Shown here one piece after another: positions 12,918 through 17,096 of a stretch of 17,096 nt of DNA (the stretch's first letter is position 1; each line of letters opens with the position of its first letter). Below the pieces are notes generated by a model. That model searched no databases. It had not been told where the DNA came from and worked only from the letters and a program-made list of their open reading frames with translations. The stretch lies in the NCBI GenBank assembly GCA_024681495.1, contig JAILAS010000190.1, positions 1-17,096 on the forward strand, given 5' to 3'. The DNA comes from Eubacterium sp. Its GTDB lineage: Bacteria > Bacillota > Clostridia > Lachnospirales > Lachnospiraceae. The position numbers and the translations under genes are program-made.

Positions 12918-14006
12918 TTAGTAGAATACCTGGTTGCCAATCTGAGTTCCGCTGTGTCCGCCGGCTGCGCAGAAGTGCAGTAAGGAACCGACATTGGAGG
13001 TGCCGGCAATGGCTTCCTGCGCTGCCTTGTAGCAGTCTGAAGTCCAACCGCTGCTCGAAAGGACGCTGGCAAGCGCGCCGCTTGAAGCCGGGGTGAACTG
13101 ACCGCTCTGATAGATAACATCAGTGATGTTGTTGGGGTACGACGAGCTGGCAACACGGTTCATTACTACCGCGCCAACGGCCAGCTTACCCTCATATGAC
13201 TCTCCGCCCGCCTCACACATGATGAGTGCAGCCAGAAGAGTGAGCTCAGCAGAAGATGTCTCCTCTTCCGCCACTTCTTCGATGGTCTGAGCCTCTCCCA
13301 AACGCTCGGATACCTCTACATAGTCGGCCGATACATAGGCGCGCTCGTCATCGTATGTGACTGCGACCCATCCATCTTTCTCCTTTGCATCGGTGTCCAC
13401 CGTGAGAAGCTCACCTTCTTCCACAAGTCCCATAATCTCGGACTCGGTGGAAGCCTTTTCACGCACACGAAGTGCTTCCGTCGTGACTTCCGCCTTAAGG
13501 GTTACCTCTTCCTCAGCTATCGCCTGAGCCTCATCGCCGAAAGCGATGTAGTCATTACAGACGTATCCCTTAACGCTGCCGGACTTGATCTTGGTCCATC
13601 CGTCCTTGAGTTTGAGCACCTTGGCTGCGTCTCCCTTGGACAGGCGGCCCACGATCTCAGAATCCGTGGATGCCTCGGCCCTTACGTTAACGTAGTCGTC
13701 AACGTCGGCCATTACATGATTGTCCCAATATGAATCCGACAGAACAGCGTCGCCGCTTGCGGTCGCGTCGCCACTGGCCGTGTCAGAAACAGTCTCAGTT
13801 TGATCGGACACTGCGGAGGTATCATCGGCAACAGTCTCTTCGGAGTCCGACTCGGCGATAAAATCCTCGACGGTCGCTCCTGCCAGCTCGGTAAGCGTAT
13901 CCGCTGCGGCGACGTCAACAGACTGCGCACCGACACCGGAAACGTTAAGAGCAAGTATACATACTGCTGCACAAAGGCTTCGAACTACCCTTTTGCTGTG
14001 TTTCAT
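12918..14006 (-). CDS. Secreted cell wall hydrolase, SH3 repeats plus SleB/CwlJ domain, 362 aa
   Basis: An exported peptidoglycan hydrolase. The signal peptide covers residues 1-28 (basic MKHSKR, hydrophobic core, VGAQ cleavage region). A Ser/Thr/Asp-rich linker (about 45-95) follows. Two bacterial SH3 domains, probably binding wall peptides, lie at about 104-157 (YVNVRAEASTDSEIVG) and 174-234 (ALRVREKASTESEIMG). The Hydrolase_2 domain (about 254-362) has MCEAGGES with the likely catalytic E265, then AVGAVVMNRV and LLHFCAAGG. I start at ATG 14006 because GGAGGAAAG lies about 10 nt upstream and the signal peptide begins there; an in-frame upstream start would add 20 unneeded residues. Such enzymes act in growth or in spore germination; which one is not shown here. 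Confidence 0.9.
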   Translation of the reverse strand: MKHSKRVVRSLCAAVCILALNVSGVGAQSVDVAAADTLTELAGATVEDFIAESDSEETVADDTSAVSDQTETVSDTASGDATASGDAVLSDSYWDNHVMADVDDYVNVRAEASTDSEIVGRLSKGDAAKVLKLKDGWTKIKSGSVKGYVCNDYIAFGDEAQAIAEEEVTLKAEVTTEALRVREKASTESEIMGLVEEGELLTVDTDAKEKDGWVAVTYDDERAYVSADYVEVSERLGEAQTIEEVAEEETSSAELTLLAALIMCEAGGESYEGKLAVGAVVMNRVASSSYPNNITDVIYQSGQFTPASSGALASVLSSSGWTSDCYKAAQEAIAGTSNVGSLLHFCAAGGHSGTQIGNQVFY

Positions 14007-14025
14007 TAGAAACTTTCCTCCGTAT

Positions 14026-14051
14026 GTTACAAATGTTACAAACATGTTACG
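14026..14051. promoter_or_regulatory. Three GTTACA repeats in the hydrolase 5' leader (WalR-like)
   Basis: GTTACA occurs at 14026-14031 and 14035-14040, and GTTACG at 14046-14051. On the minus strand the last two read CGTAAC-N5-TGTAAC, one mismatch from the WalR consensus TGTWAH-N5-TGTWAH. WalR controls wall hydrolases in Firmicutes. The site lies at or just after the likely transcription start, which would fit repression. Confidence 0.4.
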
Positions 14052-14056
14052 GAGGG

Positions 14057-14085
14057 ATTCTAGCACTTTGTAATTATTTTGTCAA
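14057..14085 (-). promoter_or_regulatory. Promoter of the cell wall hydrolase (TTGACA - 17 - TAGAAT)
   Basis: On the minus strand a perfect -35 TTGACA (14085-14080) and a -10 TAGAAT (14062-14057) are separated by exactly 17 bp. Transcription would start near 14050, giving a leader of about 45 nt. This is the best housekeeping promoter in the window. Confidence 0.85.
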
Positions 14086-14115
14086 ATTTTTTTCAATTTT
14101 GATTTTATAAACGGC

Positions 14116-14148
14116 AAAAAACCCTCATCTCCAAATAGGAGACGAGGG
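14116..14148 (-). terminator. Terminator of pgi
   Basis: On the minus strand CCCTCGTCTCC and GGAGATGAGGG form an 11-bp stem with one wobble and a 5-nt loop, followed by TTTTTT. It lies about 26 bp after the pgi stop. Confidence 0.92.
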
Positions 14149-14174
14149 CAGTGTTTTCAAGGGTTTGTTACGTT

Positions 14175-15533
14175 TTACTGAGCCCTTCCCAAACGGGCCG
14201 TAAGCTCCGCTGTCAGCTCCTCATATCCGGGCTTGCCGAGCAGAGCAAACATGTTCTTTTTATAGCTCTCCACTCCGGGCTGATCGAAGGGGTTTACACC
14301 GAGCATGTAACCGCTCACCCCGCAGGCGATTTCGAAGAAATAAAAGAGCATTCCGAGGGTCATCTCGCTCATGTCAGGGATGTTTATCCTGATATTCGGA
14401 ACCCCGCCGTCCACGTGGGCCAGGGCCGTGCCCCTCATGGCGCTGCCATTCACGAATCCCATGGTCTTATTCGCCAGGTAGTTGAGGCCGTCCAGGTCGT
14501 TCTCCTCCTTGGGAATCCTCACCGTGTGCCTGCCGTGCTCGACGTTGAGTACGGTCTCGAACATAATCCTCTGTCCGTCCTGTATGTACTGCCCCATGGA
14601 ATGCAGGTCGGTGGTGAGGTCAACCGAGGCGGGGAACAATCCCTTATTCTCCTTTCCCTCGCTCTCCCCGTACAGCTGCTTCCACCACTCTGCGATGTAG
14701 TGGCACGCGGGCTCGTAGTTGGCGAACAGCTCCACGGTCTTGCCCTTTTTATAGAAGATATTCCTCATTGCGGCGTACTTAAGTGCCGGATTGTGGGCCC
14801 CTTTTTCGTGTACCGAATGGTTCATGCCGGTCTGGGCCCCCAACATCAGGGTGTCTATGTCGGCGCCCGATACGGCTATGGGCAAGAGTCCTACCGCGGT
14901 CATCACGGAGTATCGGCCGCCAATATCGTCGGGCACCACGAAGGTCTCGTACCCGCACTTGTCCGCCATGGTCTTGAGCGCGCCCTTCTCCCTGTCGGTC
15001 GTAGCGTATATTCGGGACGCCGCGCCCTCCACGCCGAACTTCTTCTCAAGCAGGTTCTTCAGGAGCCTGAATGCGATGGCCGGCTCGGTGGTGGTTCCGG
15101 ACTTGGAGATCACGTTTATGGCGAAATCCCTCTCCTTGAGGACCTCTATGAGGTCGGCCATGTAGGTGGCGCTGATCTGATTGCCGACGAAAAAGATCTC
15201 GGGCATGTTGGGACGGGTGGCCGCCACGGTATTGCGGAAGCTGTGCCCCAAAAACTCGATGGCCGCGCGCGCTCCCAGGTATGAGCCGCCAATCCCAATA
15301 ACCACCAGTGCGTCGTGGTCCTGTGAAATGCGGGCGGCCGCCTGCTTTATTCTCTCGAACTCGTCTTTATCGTATCTGGCCGGGAGGTCCACCCAGCCCG
15401 TGAATTCTCTACCTTCTCCGGTATGTGAAACCAGCTTGTCCAGCGACTTCTGCGCGTTCCTGATTTCCTCATCGAACATCTCCTCTGAGTAGAACCCCTC
15501 TGCCCCGGAAATGTCTACACTGATACCAGCCAT
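14175..15533 (-). CDS. pgi: Glucose-6-phosphate isomerase, 452 aa
   Basis: It interconverts glucose-6-phosphate and fructose-6-phosphate in glycolysis and gluconeogenesis. The SIS domains show [17 protein letters not shown] (78-94) and the phosphate-binding SKSGTTTEP (143-151). The PGI signature region follows ([22 protein letters not shown]), then [25 protein letters not shown] and, near the C-terminus, [17 protein letters not shown]. The length of about 450 fits the short Firmicutes type. The ATG at 15533 has AAGGAGGA about 8 nt upstream. It is monocistronic, divergent from murG, and ends at its own terminator. Confidence 0.97.
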   Translation of the reverse strand: MAGISVDISGAEGFYSEEMFDEEIRNAQKSLDKLVSHTGEGREFTGWVDLPARYDKDEFERIKQAAARISQDHDALVVIGIGGSYLGARAAIEFLGHSFRNTVAATRPNMPEIFFVGNQISATYMADLIEVLKERDFAINVISKSGTTTEPAIAFRLLKNLLEKKFGVEGAASRIYATTDREKGALKTMADKCGYETFVVPDDIGGRYSVMTAVGLLPIAVSGADIDTLMLGAQTGMNHSVHEKGAHNPALKYAAMRNIFYKKGKTVELFANYEPACHYIAEWWKQLYGESEGKENKGLFPASVDLTTDLHSMGQYIQDGQRIMFETVLNVEHGRHTVRIPKEENDLDGLNYLANKTMGFVNGSAMRGTALAHVDGGVPNIRINIPDMSEMTLGMLFYFFEIACGVSGYMLGVNPFDQPGVESYKKNMFALLGKPGYEELTAELTARLGRAQ

Positions 15534-15547
15534 TGTCCAATTCCTCC

Positions 15548-15581
15548 TTGACCTTTCAATCCAAACTGTTTACTCTATTAT
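15548..15581 (+). promoter_or_regulatory. Candidate murG promoter
   Basis: A -35 TTGACC (15548-15553) is followed after 17 bp by TACTCT (15571-15576), which keeps T1, A2 and T6 of the -10 consensus. A better -10, TATTAT (15576-15581), is 22 bp away, which is too far. Either choice puts the transcription start at or within a few bases of the ATG at 15584. The same 50-bp region must also hold the pgi promoter on the other strand. Confidence 0.4.
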
Positions 15582-15583
15582 GT

Positions 15584-16663
15584 ATGAAAAAAATCGTATT
15601 AACAGGCGGCGGTACCGCCGGCCATGTAACCCCAAATTTAGCGCTCTTGCCCACCCTTAACGAGGATGGCTGGAAAGTGTCCTACATCGGCTCCAAAACG
15701 GGCATCGAAAGAGGCCTCATCACGGAGCAGGGGGTGGACTATTACCCCATTTCCTCCGGCAAGCTCAGACGCTACTTCGACTTTAAAAACTTCACGGATC
15801 CGTTCCGCATACTGGCGGGATGCTTTCAGGCCTTCGGCCTCCTGGGCCGCCTGAAGCCCGACATCGTATTCTCGAAGGGCGGCTTCGTCAGCGTACCCGT
15901 CGTGCTCGCGGCCAGATTCAGGAAGATTCCCGTAATCATCCACGAGTCCGACATTTCGCCGGGACTGGCCAATAAAATCGCCATCCCCTCGGCTTCCAGG
16001 GTGTGCTGCAACTTCCCGGAGACACTCCGGTATCTTCCCAAGGACAAGGCTCTCCTCACCGGATCGCCCATCCGCCGGGAGCTCCTCACCGGAGACAAAG
16101 CCACAGGCCTCTCGATCGCGGGATTTCCCGACGACAAGCCGGTCATCATGGTCATCGGCGGCAGCACCGGAGCCAAAAACATAAACAACGCCGTAAGGGA
16201 AGCGCTTCCCACGCTGCTCAGGGACTACCGTGTAATCCATCTGTGCGGCGCCGGAATGCTGGACGACTCGCTGAACGAGACGCCCGGTTATGTGCAGTAC
16301 GAATACGTCAAGGAAGATCTGCGCCACTTATTCGCGGCAGCGGATGTGATAATATCCCGGGCGGGAGCCAATTCCATAATCGAAATCCTGGCTCTCCAAA
16401 AGCCCCACATCCTGATTCCCCTGCCGCTATCCGCCAGCAGAGGCGATCAGATATTGAACGCCAAATCCTTCAAGAAGCAGGGATTCAGCTACGTTCTTCA
16501 CGAAGACGACGAGGACAAGCCCTTCGGGGCCGACGCCATCATCGAGGCCGTGAACGAAGTCTACACTCACCGGGAGACGTATATCGAGGCGATGAAGAAG
16601 AGCCCCACTCCCGACGCTGTAAAAACCATATACGAATTGATTAAAGAGGTCTCCGGCTGTTAA
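15584..16663 (+). CDS. murG: MurG: undecaprenyl-PP-MurNAc-pentapeptide GlcNAc transferase, 359 aa
   Basis: It adds GlcNAc to lipid I to make lipid II on the inner face of the membrane. The protein is a GT28 family glycosyltransferase of two Rossmann domains. The N-terminal loop GGGTAGHVTPN (residues 8-18) binds lipid/phosphate; most MurG have GGTGGH, and this clostridial form has GTAGH. FSKGGFVSVP and IIHESDISPGLANK complete domain 1. In domain 2, VIGGSTGAKNIN and SRAGANSIIEI bind UDP-GlcNAc, followed by PLPLSASRGDQILNA. I start at ATG 15584, where the family starts (MKKIVLTGGG). A longer frame from a TTG at 15533 overlaps the pgi start and has no family support. No ribosome binding site precedes 15584. 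It stands alone, outside a division cluster. Confidence 0.92.
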   Translation: MKKIVLTGGGTAGHVTPNLALLPTLNEDGWKVSYIGSKTGIERGLITEQGVDYYPISSGKLRRYFDFKNFTDPFRILAGCFQAFGLLGRLKPDIVFSKGGFVSVPVVLAARFRKIPVIIHESDISPGLANKIAIPSASRVCCNFPETLRYLPKDKALLTGSPIRRELLTGDKATGLSIAGFPDDKPVIMVIGGSTGAKNINNAVREALPTLLRDYRVIHLCGAGMLDDSLNETPGYVQYEYVKEDLRHLFAAADVIISRAGANSIIEILALQKPHILIPLPLSASRGDQILNAKSFKKQGFSYVLHEDDEDKPFGADAIIEAVNEVYTHRETYIEAMKKSPTPDAVKTIYELIKEVSGC

Positions 16664-16681
16664 TACAGTCGGAGCTTTTTT
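16651..16681 (+). terminator. Terminator of murG, overlapping its stop codon
   Basis: CTCCGGCTGT and ACAGTCGGAG form a 10-bp stem with one wobble around a TAAT loop that contains the murG stop codon TAA, followed by C and six T's. The last murG codons form the left arm. Confidence 0.88.
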
Positions 16682-16723
16682 ACATGTTCCCTTATCTCAA
16701 TCAAAGCTTTTCTGAGTGTTTCT

Positions 16724-17096
16724 TTATTTGAGTCGGAGCTTTTCCACGTATTCCTTATCCTCGCCATCGGCGTAGGAGAGCTGCTTCCAGGTCACGTGTA
16801 CGTCCTCCTTGTCCGCATCGTAGCGGGGAATCACGTGCACATGATAGTGGAATACGGTCTGGCCTGCTGCCTCGCCGTTGTTCTGGAGAATGTTGATTCC
16901 GTCACACTTGAGCTCGTCCTTGAGTTTGGCCGCCACCTTAAGCGCCACGCGGGACACGGCGGAAACCGCCTCGTCGCTTATCTCAAACGCGTCCGCAAAA
17001 TGCTCCTTGGGAATGACCAGCGCGTGGCCCTTCGCCGCAGGCGCCGCGTCCAGAATTACCCTGACGTCGTCATCCTCGTAGAGGGTGTTTGTGGGA
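16724..17096 (-). CDS. HIT-family (histidine triad) nucleotide hydrolase, 5' end cut off
   Basis: The frame is open to the right edge, so the first 20 or so residues (the usual zinc-binding N-terminus of such proteins) are missing. What remains begins PTNTLYEDDDV and shows ILDAAPAAKGHALVIPKEHF (the HINT-like core strands), a helical part and the triad motif FHYHVHVIPRY, where the alternating histidines are catalytic. The C-terminal tail is of the type found in Firmicutes HIT proteins. It hydrolyses AMP-lysine-like or other nucleoside phosphoramidates; the real substrate is unknown. It converges on murG, with 60 bp between. Confidence 0.93.
   Translation of the reverse strand, partial: PTNTLYEDDDVRVILDAAPAAKGHALVIPKEHFADAFEISDEAVSAVSRVALKVAAKLKDELKCDGINILQNNGEAAGQTVFHYHVHVIPRYDADKEDVHVTWKQLSYADGEDKEYVEKLRLK

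Noticed and set aside
15533..15583. Upstream TTG start extending MurG by 17 residues
   Set aside because: It overlaps the pgi start, has no ribosome binding site, and the family begins at MKKIVLTGGG.
16669..16744. AGTCGGAGCTTTT found twice (16669-16681 and 16732-16744)
   Set aside because: One copy is the murG terminator arm and the other encodes the HIT C-terminus. Two short matches are likely chance or a small local duplication, with no further support.

Overview
The window looks like a Clostridia chromosome, most likely Lachnospiraceae, carrying the end of an integrated mobile element. The host part (about 5868-17096) is GC-rich. Its gene content points to that family: a short DUF6145-like protein between argF and coaX, a clostridial-type MurG, and a SleB/CwlJ-type hydrolase with SH3 repeats. 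I cannot name a genus. The left part (1 to about 5867) is clearly more AT-rich, and its codon usage differs.

Region 1, 1-5867: the maintenance and replication end of an integrative element (probably an ICE, otherwise an integrated RepA_N plasmid). One minus-strand operon reads from the lysS boundary leftwards. It holds a 46-aa small ORF with a perfect ribosome binding site, a 65-aa protein, ParA, ParB, a RepA_N replication initiator, a small membrane protein, a four-zinc-ribbon protein with a nuclease-like C-terminus, an unknown 218-aa protein, and the start of a possibly TIR-like protein that runs off the window. The middle of repA carries three 23-bp direct repeats in three different reading frames, flanked by DnaA boxes, which looks like a replication origin buried in the gene. 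No integrase, relaxase or conjugation gene is inside the window. The junction is an inverted repeat overlapping the lysS stop codon.

Region 2, 5868-9154: a minus-strand operon greA-dusB-lysS (transcription elongation, tRNA dihydrouridylation, lysyl-tRNA synthesis) behind a near-consensus promoter next to a perfect 14-bp palindrome. Because lysS and the element operon lie on the same strand, a long hairpin at 5697-5737 probably separates them.

Region 3, 9128-12876: a minus-strand operon nfeD - SPFH protein - argF - DUF6145-like - coaX, with 1-4 bp junctions in several places and terminators at both ends. It mixes a membrane-microdomain pair with arginine and CoA biosynthesis.

Region 4, 12840-14148: a monocistronic secreted cell wall hydrolase with a strong promoter and a repeat-rich 5' leader resembling WalR sites.

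Region 5, 14116-17096: pgi (minus) and murG (plus) diverge from a short shared promoter region. murG converges on a HIT-family gene cut by the right edge. I found no rRNA, tRNA, CRISPR array or insertion sequence.
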